Assembly (NCBI GenBank): GCA_019634735.1
Contig: JAHCAT010000003.1
Coordinates: forward strand, 62,001-126,000
Direction of reading: 5' to 3'
Source of the DNA: Lysobacterales bacterium
Lineage (GTDB): Bacteria > Pseudomonadota > Gammaproteobacteria > Xanthomonadales > UBA2363
Length of the DNA stretch: 64,000 nucleotides
The translations under genes and the position numbers were made by a program. The notes under the pieces were generated by a model that was given only the letters and a program-made list of their open reading frames with translations, did not search any database and had not been told where the DNA came from. Positions 50,977-59,736 of this stretch are shown here, piece by piece (the first letter of the stretch is position 1; each line of letters opens with the position of its first letter).

Positions 50977-52296
50977 ATGGTCCGTACCGCCGCTTGTCTG
51001 CTGCTGGCCCTGTGCGGGCTGGCCCATGCCCAGACCGTGCATCTCAATGACACCGGGCAGACGCGCTGCTACGCACTGGACCAGTCGGTCATCCCCTGCA
51101 GTGCGGCCAACGTGGGGGACAGCGGCATCCTGCCGCATCAGGACGCGCGCTACGGGCGCGATGCGGCGCAGCTGCTCGGTCAGCTGCCCAAGCTCGGCAG
51201 CGGTGCGGCGGGCTTCGACTTTTCCTGTGTGCTGTGGGACGGCACGGTCATCGATGGCCCCGACTGTCATCTCGGCCTTGTCGCCAACCTCGGCAACAGC
51301 CCCAGCGCTGACCCTGCCACCGACTGGGCCTGCACCCTCGACAACGTCACCGGCCTGGTGTGGAGCCTGCGCACACCCGAGTGGGTGGACTGGCACGTTG
51401 CCACCTCCGCCAGCTACGCAGCGCCGGGCCACAATGCCGCGTCCCGCTGCGGGCTCAGTACCGGCTGGCGCGCTCCGTCCCGGCGGGAAGTGCTGGGCTT
51501 GCTCGACTTTGATCGTGCATCGGGCTTGGCCATCGATATCGCGCGCTTCCCGGGGATGCAGGGTACGACCGACTGCTGGGGAGCCGAGCCTGCGGTAGTG
51601 CCTCCGGAGGTTCCGGAAACCGAGGCCTATTCGGTCTCGCTCGGGAATGGCGTTGTTTCTCGCCGCGACAAAGAGGGGTGGTTTGGTATTCACGGTTGCC
51701 TCGTCCACGGCGCCATGACGCCGACCTCACCCAGTTTCACCATCCATCCAGACGGGACCGCGACCGACAACGCCACCGGGCTGATGTGGGATCGCTGCCT
51801 TGTCAGCCCGCCCGGGTCGCCGGGACCGGGCCTGTGCGACTTCGTGCCGCTGACTAGCCAAAGTGAGCTCCCAACAAGTGTGGTGCCCCTGCTGCAGGCT
51901 GTGAGCGCCCTCAACGCAGCCAAGCACCGCGGCTACAACGACTGGCGGATTCCGAACATCAAGGAACTGGATTCCGTGCTGGACCTCACTTTGCCCACCA
52001 ATCCGAATGTTAATTTTCCGGGCCAAGTCATGAACACCACCGTGTTTCCCAACTTGGGTGGTTTTCTTCATGCGCGTTACGACATGATTTCTGCAACCCA
52101 GACCACCCAAGCCGTCGGTGGCACAAGTTTCTTCCGAGTGGAACCGCAAGCTGGCGGCGTGGTCCGCGTCGGCCTTGGAGGACCCTTTGCGACGGGGTTT
52201 ACCGTGGCTCTCCGACTGGTCCGCGGCGGCCATCCGCCGGCCGGCGTTGATCGTCTCAATCCCGGCGACAGGCTGTTCGCCAACGGTTTCGAGTAG
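50977..52296 (+). CDS. Secreted DUF1566 (Lcl C-terminal-like) protein with FANGFE tail
   Basis: The 439-aa product has a signal peptide (TAACLLLALCGLAHA). Two DUF1566 units are visible: DWACTLDNVTGLVWSLRTPE ... GWRAPSRREVLGLLDF, and DGTATDNATGLMWDRCL ... GYNDWRIPNIKELDSVLDL. DUF1566 domains occur in secreted or surface proteins of unknown function. It ends NPGDRLFANGFE, the clean form of the shared tail. GC falls within the last third of the gene. Confidence 0.85.
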   Translation: MVRTAACLLLALCGLAHAQTVHLNDTGQTRCYALDQSVIPCSAANVGDSGILPHQDARYGRDAAQLLGQLPKLGSGAAGFDFSCVLWDGTVIDGPDCHLGLVANLGNSPSADPATDWACTLDNVTGLVWSLRTPEWVDWHVATSASYAAPGHNAASRCGLSTGWRAPSRREVLGLLDFDRASGLAIDIARFPGMQGTTDCWGAEPAVVPPEVPETEAYSVSLGNGVVSRRDKEGWFGIHGCLVHGAMTPTSPSFTIHPDGTATDNATGLMWDRCLVSPPGSPGPGLCDFVPLTSQSELPTSVVPLLQAVSALNAAKHRGYNDWRIPNIKELDSVLDLTLPTNPNVNFPGQVMNTTVFPNLGGFLHARYDMISATQTTQAVGGTSFFRVEPQAGGVVRVGLGGPFATGFTVALRLVRGGHPPAGVDRLNPGDRLFANGFE

Positions 52297-52448
52297 CGGC
52301 GTTCGGGCCGGATCGGGCAGCTTTGCGCTGCTTCAGGGCGCAGGAACCGACGGAGCATCGACAAGCTGAAGGATGCCGAGCGTGAGATGGACGGCCGGGG
52401 GCTGGCATGGTCGGCTGCCGCTGCGGGCCAGCCTGGACAGTTCATCGG

Positions 52449-52565
52449 AAAGGGTGTCAGAGACATTCTCCCGCATCGGGTCGTCCGCGATCGCTGTCGA
52501 ATGCGCCGTTCTGCACGGCTGCGTTCCCTCAACGGGTGATCAACTCGAGCATTTGTCCCTGACAC
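52449..52565. repeat. 125-bp inverted-end element, copy 4
   Basis: Begins AAAGGGTGTCAGAGACATTC, contains GTCGTCCGCGATCGCTGTCG and CTGCACGGCTGCGTTCCCTC, and ends ATTTGTCCCTGACACG. A half end (GAGAAAATGTCCCTGCAG) follows at about 52580, inside the first codons of the next frame. Confidence 0.8.
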
Positions 52566-52575
52566 GATTGGCTCG

Positions 52576-52815
52576 ATGGAGAAAATGTCCCTGCAGGGTA
52601 GCGTGCGCATCGGGGCGTCGCTCGGGGCCGATCCGGTCCGCAGGGCTGCACCCGTGGCCATCCCCGCCGCCGGGGAATTCCGCTGCGATGGCCGCACCCA
52701 CTGTTCCCAGATGCGGTCTTGCGCGGAGGCGACCTACTTCCTGCGCAACTGCCTGGGGACGCAGATGGATGGCGACGGCGACGGGGTTCCGTGCGAGCGG
52801 CAGTGGTGCGGTTGA
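52576..52815 (+). CDS. Excalibur calcium-binding domain protein, probably 5'-truncated
   Basis: 79-codon frame whose last about 45 residues match the Excalibur domain: FRCDGRTHCSQMRSCAEATY, FLRNC, and the Ca-binding loop DGDGDGVPCERQWC. The domain is usually the end of a larger secreted or membrane protein (for example after a nuclease or DUF1294 domain). Here the first codons lie within repeat sequence, so the original N-terminus was probably lost to element insertion, or only a small remnant is expressed. Confidence 0.6.
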   Translation: MEKMSLQGSVRIGASLGADPVRRAAPVAIPAAGEFRCDGRTHCSQMRSCAEATYFLRNCLGTQMDGDGDGVPCERQWCG

Positions 52816-52924
52816 GCTGCTGAAGCCCGCAGCGCGCGGCGGGCCGACCGGCGGGGCGGGGACTCCGGCCCCTGCCACTCGACAATCCTCACGATGGGCA
52901 GAGCGATTCCGCAGCGAATGCCCG

Positions 52925-53692
52925 TCAGTGCCCCAGGCCGACACCCGCCGGCTTGACCAGCATCCACACTGCCATCCCGATCATCATCAGGTTCTCGGTG
53001 AGGGACACGAAGCCCAGGGGCACCTTGCTGTCGCCGCCGACGCAGGCGCACTTCAGTTCGCGGCGGTCGATGTAGACCGCCTTGAACACCGACACCGCGC
53101 CCACCGTGCCGATCAGCAGGGCGATGGGAATGGACAGCCACATCAGGGCGCCGGCGGCCATCAGCACGCCGGCGGTGGCCTCGCCGAAGGGGTAGAGATA
53201 GGCGTAGCGCACCCAGCGCTGCGCGAGCAGGTCGTAGCCCAGGAACATGGTGGCGAAGGCTTCGATGTCGCGCAGCTTCTGCAGGGCCAGCAGGCACATG
53301 GCCAGGGCGATGAACCACTCGGCCGCGGCGACGGTGGCGACCGTGCCGTAGGCGGCCCAGCTCAGTGCCGCGGCCAGCGACGCGGCCATCGCGAACAGGG
53401 CGATGACGGGGGCGTAGGTGGCCCCGTCCTTGTCGGGCGGCGGCTTGCCCAGGAAGCGCAGGGTGTCGTCGTGGCCGCCGATGCGCCGGCCGTTGATGAA
53501 CACCTGGGGTGTGGTGTCGACGCCGTGCCGTGCCTTGAAAGCGTCGGTCTGTTCGCGGGATTCCAGGTGACGGTCGTCGACCTCGTAGCCGGCGCGCTTG
53601 AGGGCGTCGACCACCTTCAGGCCCCAAGGGCAGGTGTGCTCCGGGGTGACCATGCGGTAGACGGTGGCGTGCCTGGGGGTGGCTTCGGGCAT
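52925..53692 (-). CDS. Glutaredoxin-MauE fusion membrane protein
   Basis: The 255-aa protein has an N-terminal glutaredoxin domain with the monothiol-type site C21-P-W-G, TTPQVFINGRRIGGHDD (cis-Pro and GSH-binding), followed by a MauE/DoxX-like four-helix membrane domain (ALAMCLLALQKLRDIEAFAT, LLIGTVGAVSVFKAVYIDRR). The conserved KCACVGG lies in the C-terminal loop. MauE-type proteins pass reducing power across the membrane for cysteine-rich proteins. ATG at 53692 chosen as the start before the Grx fold. Confidence 0.85.
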   Translation of the reverse strand: MPEATPRHATVYRMVTPEHTCPWGLKVVDALKRAGYEVDDRHLESREQTDAFKARHGVDTTPQVFINGRRIGGHDDTLRFLGKPPPDKDGATYAPVIALFAMAASLAAALSWAAYGTVATVAAAEWFIALAMCLLALQKLRDIEAFATMFLGYDLLAQRWVRYAYLYPFGEATAGVLMAAGALMWLSIPIALLIGTVGAVSVFKAVYIDRRELKCACVGGDSKVPLGFVSLTENLMMIGMAVWMLVKPAGVGLGH

Positions 53693-53795
53693 GGTGGTGC
53701 CTCGCTGTATTGCGGGATCCTTCGGGGCCACTGTGCGCCGGCAGGGCGGCTCGGGCAACGGCCTGCACGGGATGAGGATTTCCGGCCAGCCCTGG

Positions 53796-54175
53796 CCCTC
53801 TCCCCCGCCCCTCCCCCGCAGGCGGGGGAGGGGAGAAGTGCGGTGTCCCGGCACGATTGAGGCCGTCGTTCCGGCATCTCCTTGGCTCGATCTGTGGCTG
53901 AGGAAAATCCGAGATGGGACTCGGGACTCGGGACTCGGGAATCGGGAATCGGGAATCGGGAATCGGGAATCGGGAATCGGGAATCGGGAATCGGGAATCG
54001 GGACCAGGGGCCAGGGACCAGGGACCAGGGACCAGGGACCAGGGGCCAGGGACCAGGGACTTGGGCCTTGGACTCGAGATCGAGGCTTGGGAGACGGAAG
54101 TCGGTAGCGAAGCGGGAATCGGAGCGGGATCAGCTCCCCTCTCCCGCGGCGCGGGAGAGGGGCTGGGGGAGAGGG
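53796..54175. repeat. Composite repeat: type A palindrome, GGGAATC/GGGACCA arrays, type B palindrome
   Basis: A type A palindrome (53796-53853) is followed, after a gene-free stretch, by arrays at 53915-54063: GGGACTC, then GGGAATC repeated about nine times, then GGGACCA/GGGGCCA units. A type B palindrome lies at 54133-54175 behind the linker GGAGCGGGATCAGC. Overall it is the same composite as at 7.8 kb, in the opposite order. No gene is supported in 53693-54271. Confidence 0.85.
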
Positions 54176-54271
54176 CCGGCGCTACGCAGCGGTATGCCTG
54201 GCGGGCCTCGGTCCATGTCCGGTGCAGCGCCGACACTGCGCAGCAGAAACGCCTGTAAGTCCGGCTACCGC

Positions 54272-54757
54272 TCAGGGCAGGTCGACCTCGGCCTTCTTGT
54301 CGCGGTAGGCCGCCTTGGGATCGACGCCGAGCAGCAGCTTGACGCCGGCCAGCAGGCTGGAGTCGTTCTCCCAGATGTGCGCGTGGTCGGGCGCGAAGCG
54401 CAGCAGGCGCAGCTTGGGGTCGGTCTTGCCGCCTTCGTACCAGGTGGCGACGAAGCGGTTCCACAGGCGATCGACCATCACCGGATCGGTGTCGACCTTG
54501 AGGCTGCCCTCGATGCAGGCGAACAGGTCGTGGCCCTTGCCGGTGAAGCACATCCGCGCGGACGCGGGGAACTGGCCGAGCTGCTGCACCAGGGTGGTGT
54601 CGGCGGCGGTGAAGATCCACAGCGTGCGGTCGTCGCCGTCGCGCAGGGCGGTCATCGGGCGCATCGGGTCGTCGCCTTCGACGAGGCCGAGCATCACCGT
54701 GCGGTCGCTGTCGATGCCCTTCCAGAGGGCGGCTTCGAGTTCCTGGGGGGTCGGCAT
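54272..54757 (-). CDS. Pyridoxamine 5'-phosphate oxidase-fold protein (general stress protein 26-like)
   Basis: The 161-aa protein has the split-barrel flavin fold: LWIFTAADTTLVQQLGQFPA, ARMCFTGKGHDLFACIEGSL, MVDRLWNRFVATWYEGGKTD. This pattern (WIFT ... LVKD ... ATWFEGG) is typical of the Gsp26/BLIS-like group that binds FMN or FAD. Exact reaction unknown. Start at 54757 chosen as the first ATG before the conserved EAALWKGIDSDRTVMLG. Confidence 0.86.
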   Translation of the reverse strand: MPTPQELEAALWKGIDSDRTVMLGLVEGDDPMRPMTALRDGDDRTLWIFTAADTTLVQQLGQFPASARMCFTGKGHDLFACIEGSLKVDTDPVMVDRLWNRFVATWYEGGKTDPKLRLLRFAPDHAHIWENDSSLLAGVKLLLGVDPKAAYRDKKAEVDLP

Positions 54758-55157
54758 CGCGGGTCTCCGTGCTGGGCTCGATGGGAACCTCAGGCTTCGC
54801 AATGGCCGTGCCATCGGTCAGGCACCGCGGCCGCGACGCCCGCAGGCCGGCCGCATCAAGCCCTGCCAGCCTGATGCGGCGATGGGGCGGCGCGCAGGCG
54901 CAGGCGCGGCCGCCTGCGCGATGCACGGCGGCGCGTGCAGGCTGCGCGATCCGCCCTGCCGGCCGGGGCAGCGGCACAGGACATCGCCAGGATCGTCTCC
55001 GGACCGACAGCAGGTCGTGGGCGGGGTGTAGCCACCGGTTGCCGGAGATCGCCGGAACCGCCCGCAGCCTTGCACCGCACAACACCACTTCGTGAATTCC
55101 GTGTGAGAATCGGTCGCGTCGTGGTGTCCCCCCGGACGCCCGTGACGGGAGAAGCGC
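54758..55157. other. Gap upstream of the nap operon, nothing recognised
   Basis: About 400 bp that must contain the nap promoter. I looked for an FNR-type TTGAT-N4-ATCAA site and for NarP-like heptamers and found none that I can defend. No gene is visible. Confidence 0.3.
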
Positions 55158-55322
55158 ATGCCGCCATCCGCCACCGCCGACGGCGCCGGCCGCCGCCGTG
55201 AACTGGGCGCCTTCCTTTTCCTGACCGTGGTGCTGTTCCCGGTGCTGGCCGTGCTGCTGGTGTCGGCCTTCGGCTTCGCGGTGTGGACCTGGCAGATGAT
55301 CTTCGGTCCGCCCGGGGTGTGA
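55158..55322 (+). CDS. napE: Periplasmic nitrate reductase small membrane protein NapE
   Basis: 54-codon gene for a one-helix membrane protein: basic N-terminus (GRRRELGAFLFLTVVLFPVL) followed by AVLLVSAFGFAVWTWQMIFG, the NapE signature ending in W-Q-(M/L)-(I/F)-x-G-P-P-G. Function unknown; it occurs only in nap operons. It begins at ATG 55158 after GACGGGAGAAGC. napF starts 4 bp after the stop. Confidence 0.85.
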   Translation: MPPSATADGAGRRRELGAFLFLTVVLFPVLAVLLVSAFGFAVWTWQMIFGPPGV

Positions 55323-55326
55323 GGCG

Positions 55327-55836
55327 ATGACGGCGGACTCTGCAGCCCTTGCCTCGCGACGCGCCTTCCTGAAAGGCCGACGCCCAGCGCCGATGCTGCC
55401 CAGGCCGCCGGGTTCGGTGGCGCCGGGCGAGTTCGAAGCGCTGTGCACGCGCTGCGGCGACTGCCTGGGCGCCTGTCCCGACGGCCTGCTGGCCGCCGGC
55501 GAAGGCGGCTTCCCGGTCTATGAGGCGAGGCGCGGCGAGTGCAGCTTCTGCGGCGACTGCGCGCGCGCCTGCAGCACCGGCGCGCTGCTGCCAATACACA
55601 TCGCCGACTGGCCCTGGCGGGCGCGCGTCGATGCCACCTGCCTGTCGGCGGCCGGGGTTGTGTGCCTGGCCTGCCGGGATGCCTGCGCGCCGGCGGCGAT
55701 CCGCTTTCCGCCCGGCGCCGGCCTGGGCGCGCCGGCCATCGATACCGTGCGCTGCACCGGCTGCGGCGCCTGCGTGGCGGCCTGTCCGGCGGGCGCCCTG
55801 GCCCTGCGCCAGCCCGCGGCGGGCGCCGCGCCATGA
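55327..55836 (+). CDS. napF: Ferredoxin-type protein NapF
   Basis: The 169-aa protein carries four Cys clusters: CTRCGDCLGACP, CSFCGDCARACS, CLACRDACAP and CTGCGACVAACP, as in NapF. NapF helps assemble or insert the Fe-S cluster of NapA in the cytoplasm. Its TGA overlaps the napD ATG (ATGA). Confidence 0.93.
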   Translation: MTADSAALASRRAFLKGRRPAPMLPRPPGSVAPGEFEALCTRCGDCLGACPDGLLAAGEGGFPVYEARRGECSFCGDCARACSTGALLPIHIADWPWRARVDATCLSAAGVVCLACRDACAPAAIRFPPGAGLGAPAIDTVRCTGCGACVAACPAGALALRQPAAGAAP

Positions 55837-56114
55837 CCGCCATGCTGCACATCGCCAGCCTGCTGGTACAGCACCAGCCCGACGCGGCGCAGGCCCTGGA
55901 CGGCCTGCTGGATTCCCTGCCCGGCGCCGAGCTGGCGCTGCGCGAAGGCAGCCGCAGCGTGGTGCTGTGCGAGGGGCCGGACGAGGCCGGTCTGCTGGCC
56001 TCGATGGACGCCCTGGCCGCGCTGCCCGGCGTGGTCGGGGTCAGCCTGGTCCACCACCACGCCGAGCCGCTGCACGAGATGCTCAAGGAGATCGACCATG
56101 ACCACGCGCCGTGA
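55833..56114 (+). CDS. napD: Nap assembly chaperone NapD
   Basis: The 93-aa protein has the NapD fold ([39 protein letters not shown]). NapD binds the Tat signal of NapA and delays its export until cofactors are in. It starts inside the end of napF and overlaps napA by 17 bp, showing tight coupling with its client. Confidence 0.92.
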   Translation: MTAMLHIASLLVQHQPDAAQALDGLLDSLPGAELALREGSRSVVLCEGPDEAGLLASMDALAALPGVVGVSLVHHHAEPLHEMLKEIDHDHAP

Positions 56115-58602
56115 CTTCATCCGCCAGTCGGCGGTCGCCAGCGCCGCGGCGGCGGCCGGCCTGCCGGTGACCGCCGCGGCGCAGAACTTACTGCTGGAAC
56201 GCCCGGCCACCGAGATGAAATGGGCCAAGGCGGCCTGCCGTTTCTGCGGCACCGGTTGCGGCATCAATGTCGCGGTCAAGGACGGCCGGGTGGTGGCCAC
56301 CCACGGCGACATCCACAACGAGGTCAACCGCGGCCTGAACTGCGTCAAGGGCTATTTCCTGTCCAAGATCATGTACGGCAGCGACCGCCTGACGCGGCCG
56401 CTGCTGCGCAAGCGCGACGGCGTCTACGCCAAGGACGGCGAGTTCGAGCCGGTGTCCTGGGACGAGGCCTTCGAGGTGATGGCCGGCCAGTTCAAGCGCG
56501 TGCTGCGCGAGAAGGGCCCGGGCGCGGTCGGCATGTTCGGCTCCGGGCAATGGACGATCTGGGAGGGCTACGCCGCCAACAAGCTGTTCAAGGCCGGCTT
56601 CCGCAGCAACAACATCGACCCCAACGCGCGGCACTGCATGGCCTCGGCGGTGATGGGCTTCATGCGCACCTTCGGCATGGACGAGCCGATGGGCGTCTAC
56701 GACGACATCGAGCACGCCGACGCCTTCGTGCTGTGGGGCTCGAACATGGCTGAGATGCACCCGATCCTGTGGACGCGGATCGCCGACCGCCGGCTCTCGC
56801 ATCCGCACGTCAAGGTGGCGGTGATGTCGACCTTCGAGCACCGCAGCTTCGACCTGGCCGACATCCCGATCATCTTCAAGCCGCAGACCGACCTGGTCAT
56901 CCTCAACTACATCGCCAACCACATCATCCAGAGCGGTCGGGTGAACCGCGACTTCGTCGATCGCCACACCCGCTTCATGCGCGGCAAGACCGACATCGGC
57001 TACGGCCTGCGCCCGGAACACCCGCTGCAGCAGGCCGCCGCCAACGCCGACGACCCGGGCGGTGGCGAGGCCATCGACTTCGACGCCTTCGCGGCCTTCG
57101 TGCGCCCCTACACGCTGGCGCACACGGTGGAGATGACCGGCGTCGACCGCGGCTGGCTGGAGAAGCTGGCCGAGTTGTACGCCGATCCGGCGGTCAAGGT
57201 GACCAGCTTCTGGACCATGGGCTTCAACCAGCACACCCGCGGCGTGTGGGCCAACAACATGGTCTACAACATCCACCTGCTGACCGGGAAGATCGCCACC
57301 CCGGGCAACAGCCCGTTCTCGCTGACCGGCCAGCCCTCGGCCTGCGGCACCGCGCGCGAGGTCGGCACCTTCTCGCACCGCCTGCCTGCCGACATGCTGG
57401 TCGCCAATCCCGAGCACCGGGCCAAGGCCGAGGAGATCTGGAAGCTGCCGCCCGGCACCATCCAGGCGCAGCCGGGCTTCCACGCGGTCGACCAGAACCG
57501 CGCGCTGCACGACGGCCGGCTCAACGCCTACTGGGTGCAGGTCAACAACAACATGCAGGCGGCCGCAAACATCAACGGCGAGGGCCTGCCCGGCTACCGC
57601 AACCCGGACAACTTCATCGTCGTCTCCGACGCCTACCCGACCGTCACCGCCCAGGCCGCCGACCTGATCCTGCCGGCGGCGATGTGGGTGGAGAAGGAGG
57701 GCGCCTACGGCAACGCCGAGCGGCGCACGCAGTTCTGGCACCAGATGGTGCGCGCGCCCGGCGAGGCGCGCTCGGACCTGTGGCAGCTCATGGAGTTCGC
57801 CAAGCGCTTCACCACCGAGGAATGCTGGGGCGAGGAACTGCTGGCGGCCAACCCCGAATACCGCGGCAAGACCCTGTTCGAGGTGCTGTTCGCCAACGGC
57901 CAGGTCGACGCCCACCCGGTCGACCAGATCGAGGACGGCTACGACAACGACGAGTCGGCGGCGTTCGGCTTCTACGTGCAGAAGGGCCTGTTCAACGAGT
58001 ACGCGCGCTTCGGCCGCGGCAAGGGCAAGGACTTCGCGGACTTCGACACCTACCACCAGGTGCGTGGCCTGCGCTGGCCGGTGGTCGACGGCCGCGAGAC
58101 GCTGTGGCGCTACCGCGAGGGCAGCGATCCCTACGTGCCGGCCGGCGAGGGCTTCCGCTTCTATGGCCAGCCCGACGGCCGCGCGGTGATCTGGGCCTTG
58201 CCCTACGAGCCGCCGCACGAATCGCCGAACGAGGAGTTCGACCTGTGGCTGGTCACCGGGCGGGTGCTGGAGCACTGGCACTCGGGCTCGATGACCATGC
58301 GCGTGCCCGAGCTGTACCGCAGCTTCCCGCAGGCGCCGGTGTTCATGCATCCGGACGACGCCAGCGATCGCGGCCTGCGTCGCGGCCAGGTCGCGCGCCT
58401 GCAGTCGCCGCGCGGCGAGATCGTCGCCCGGGTCGAGACCCGGGGCCGCAACCGGCCGCCGCGCGGCATGGTGTTCGTGCCCTGGTTCGACGCCGGCGTG
58501 CTGGTCAACAAGCTGCTGCTCGATGCCAACGATCCGATCTCCCGGCAGACCGACTTCAAGAAGTGCGCCTGCCGGATCGTCGCCGCCGAGGGGAGGGCCT
58601 GA
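56098..58602 (+). CDS. napA: Periplasmic nitrate reductase catalytic subunit NapA
   Basis: The 834-aa molybdoenzyme has a Tat signal ([20 protein letters not shown]). The [4Fe-4S] ligands are C47, C50, C54 and C82 (CRFCGTGC ... NCVKG). The Mo ligand Cys180 lies in ARHCMASA, and the C-terminal guanylate-binding region is complete. It reduces nitrate to nitrite in the periplasm with bis-MGD, taking electrons from NapB. Length and motifs are normal. It sits centrally in napEFDABC. Confidence 0.97.
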   Translation: MTTRRDFIRQSAVASAAAAAGLPVTAAAQNLLLERPATEMKWAKAACRFCGTGCGINVAVKDGRVVATHGDIHNEVNRGLNCVKGYFLSKIMYGSDRLTRPLLRKRDGVYAKDGEFEPVSWDEAFEVMAGQFKRVLREKGPGAVGMFGSGQWTIWEGYAANKLFKAGFRSNNIDPNARHCMASAVMGFMRTFGMDEPMGVYDDIEHADAFVLWGSNMAEMHPILWTRIADRRLSHPHVKVAVMSTFEHRSFDLADIPIIFKPQTDLVILNYIANHIIQSGRVNRDFVDRHTRFMRGKTDIGYGLRPEHPLQQAAANADDPGGGEAIDFDAFAAFVRPYTLAHTVEMTGVDRGWLEKLAELYADPAVKVTSFWTMGFNQHTRGVWANNMVYNIHLLTGKIATPGNSPFSLTGQPSACGTAREVGTFSHRLPADMLVANPEHRAKAEEIWKLPPGTIQAQPGFHAVDQNRALHDGRLNAYWVQVNNNMQAAANINGEGLPGYRNPDNFIVVSDAYPTVTAQAADLILPAAMWVEKEGAYGNAERRTQFWHQMVRAPGEARSDLWQLMEFAKRFTTEECWGEELLAANPEYRGKTLFEVLFANGQVDAHPVDQIEDGYDNDESAAFGFYVQKGLFNEYARFGRGKGKDFADFDTYHQVRGLRWPVVDGRETLWRYREGSDPYVPAGEGFRFYGQPDGRAVIWALPYEPPHESPNEEFDLWLVTGRVLEHWHSGSMTMRVPELYRSFPQAPVFMHPDDASDRGLRRGQVARLQSPRGEIVARVETRGRNRPPRGMVFVPWFDAGVLVNKLLLDANDPISRQTDFKKCACRIVAAEGRA

Positions 58603-58603
58603 C

Positions 58604-59104
58604 ATGCGCGCACTGCTCCGCCTCGCCGTCCTGCTCGCGCTGCTGCTGGGCGCCTTCGTCCTGCCTGCCCAGGACCCCGAGTCCAGCGCGCCGGCGCCGG
58701 CGCCCACCGAGTACCGGTCGCTGGATGCCCTGCGCCGCGGCGCACCGCTGCAGGTCGAGCCGCCGGCGCCGCCGATGGCGCGGGTGGAGAACCGCGACCT
58801 GCGTCGGCAGCGCGGCTGGCCCGAGCAGCCGCCGACCATCCCGCACGCCATCGACGGCTACCAGGTGACCACCCACGTCAACCGCTGCATGGTCTGCCAT
58901 TCGCGTGCCGGCGCCGAGCAGTTCCAGGCGCCGATGGTCAGCGTCACCCACTTCATGGACCGCGATGGCCAGGTGCTGGCCCAGGTCTCGCCGCGGCGCT
59001 ACTTCTGCAACCAGTGCCATGTCGTGCAGACCGATGCGCCGGCCCTGGTCGGCAACGAGTTCCTGGACGTCGACGCGGTGATCAGCCGCCAGCGGGAGCG
59101 CTGA
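58604..59104 (+). CDS. napB: Dihaem cytochrome c NapB
   Basis: The 166-aa secreted protein (signal [19 protein letters not shown]) has two haem motifs, C95-MVCH99 and C135-NQCH139, with the NapB elements [11 protein letters not shown] and [20 protein letters not shown]. It passes electrons from NapC to NapA. It begins one base after the napA stop. Confidence 0.95.
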   Translation: MRALLRLAVLLALLLGAFVLPAQDPESSAPAPAPTEYRSLDALRRGAPLQVEPPAPPMARVENRDLRRQRGWPEQPPTIPHAIDGYQVTTHVNRCMVCHSRAGAEQFQAPMVSVTHFMDRDGQVLAQVSPRRYFCNQCHVVQTDAPALVGNEFLDVDAVISRQRER

Positions 59105-59105
59105 G

Positions 59106-59705
59106 ATGGCAGGTGGATTGCGTCGGCGCGTGCGGTCGCTGTGGACCACGCTGCGTTCGCCCAGCGTGCATTTCAGCCTGGGCTTCCTGACCCTGGGCGG
59201 CTTCATCGCCGGCATCATCTTCTGGGGCGGCTTCAATACCGCCCTGGAGGCGACCAACACCGAGCGCTTCTGCGTGTCCTGCCACGAGATGTACGACAAC
59301 GTCTTCGAGGAGCTCAAGCCGACCATCCACTACACCAACCGCTCCGGTGTGCGCGCCACCTGCCCGGACTGCCATGTGCCGCACGACTGGACCGACAAGA
59401 TCGCCCGCAAGATGCAGGCGTCCAAGGAAGTCTGGGGCAAGATCTTCGGCACCATCAGCACCCGTGAGCGCTTCCTGGATCAGCGCCTGCGCCTGGCCCA
59501 GCACGAATGGGCGCGGCTGAAGGCCAACGATTCGCTGGAATGCCGCAACTGCCACAACTACGACTACATGGACTTCACCCGGCAGAGCCCGCGTGCCGGG
59601 GCCATTCACGAGCGCTGGCTGGGCAGCGGCGAACGCACCTGCATCGACTGCCACAAGGGCATCGCCCACGGCCTGCCGGACATGGCGGGCGTGCCGCAGG
59701 GCTGA
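59106..59705 (+). CDS. napC: Tetrahaem quinol dehydrogenase NapC
   Basis: The 199-aa NapC/NirT family protein has one membrane anchor ([20 protein letters not shown]) and four haem motifs, C56-VSCH60, C86-PDCH90, C146-RNCH150 and C179-IDCH183. It oxidises menaquinol or ubiquinol and reduces NapB. napGH are absent, so this is the only visible quinol route. A REP-like repeat follows the stop and may end the transcript. Confidence 0.95.
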   Translation: MAGGLRRRVRSLWTTLRSPSVHFSLGFLTLGGFIAGIIFWGGFNTALEATNTERFCVSCHEMYDNVFEELKPTIHYTNRSGVRATCPDCHVPHDWTDKIARKMQASKEVWGKIFGTISTRERFLDQRLRLAQHEWARLKANDSLECRNCHNYDYMDFTRQSPRAGAIHERWLGSGERTCIDCHKGIAHGLPDMAGVPQG

Positions 59706-59736
59706 CCGCCCCGGACAGCGCGCGCCCGGGCAGGGC

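Noticed and set aside
53915-54063. CRISPR array
   Set aside because: The units are 7 bp with no unique spacers, and no cas genes are present.
54758-55157. FNR or NarP site before napE
   Set aside because: No TTGAT-N4-ATCAA or paired TACYYMT heptamers could be found by eye.
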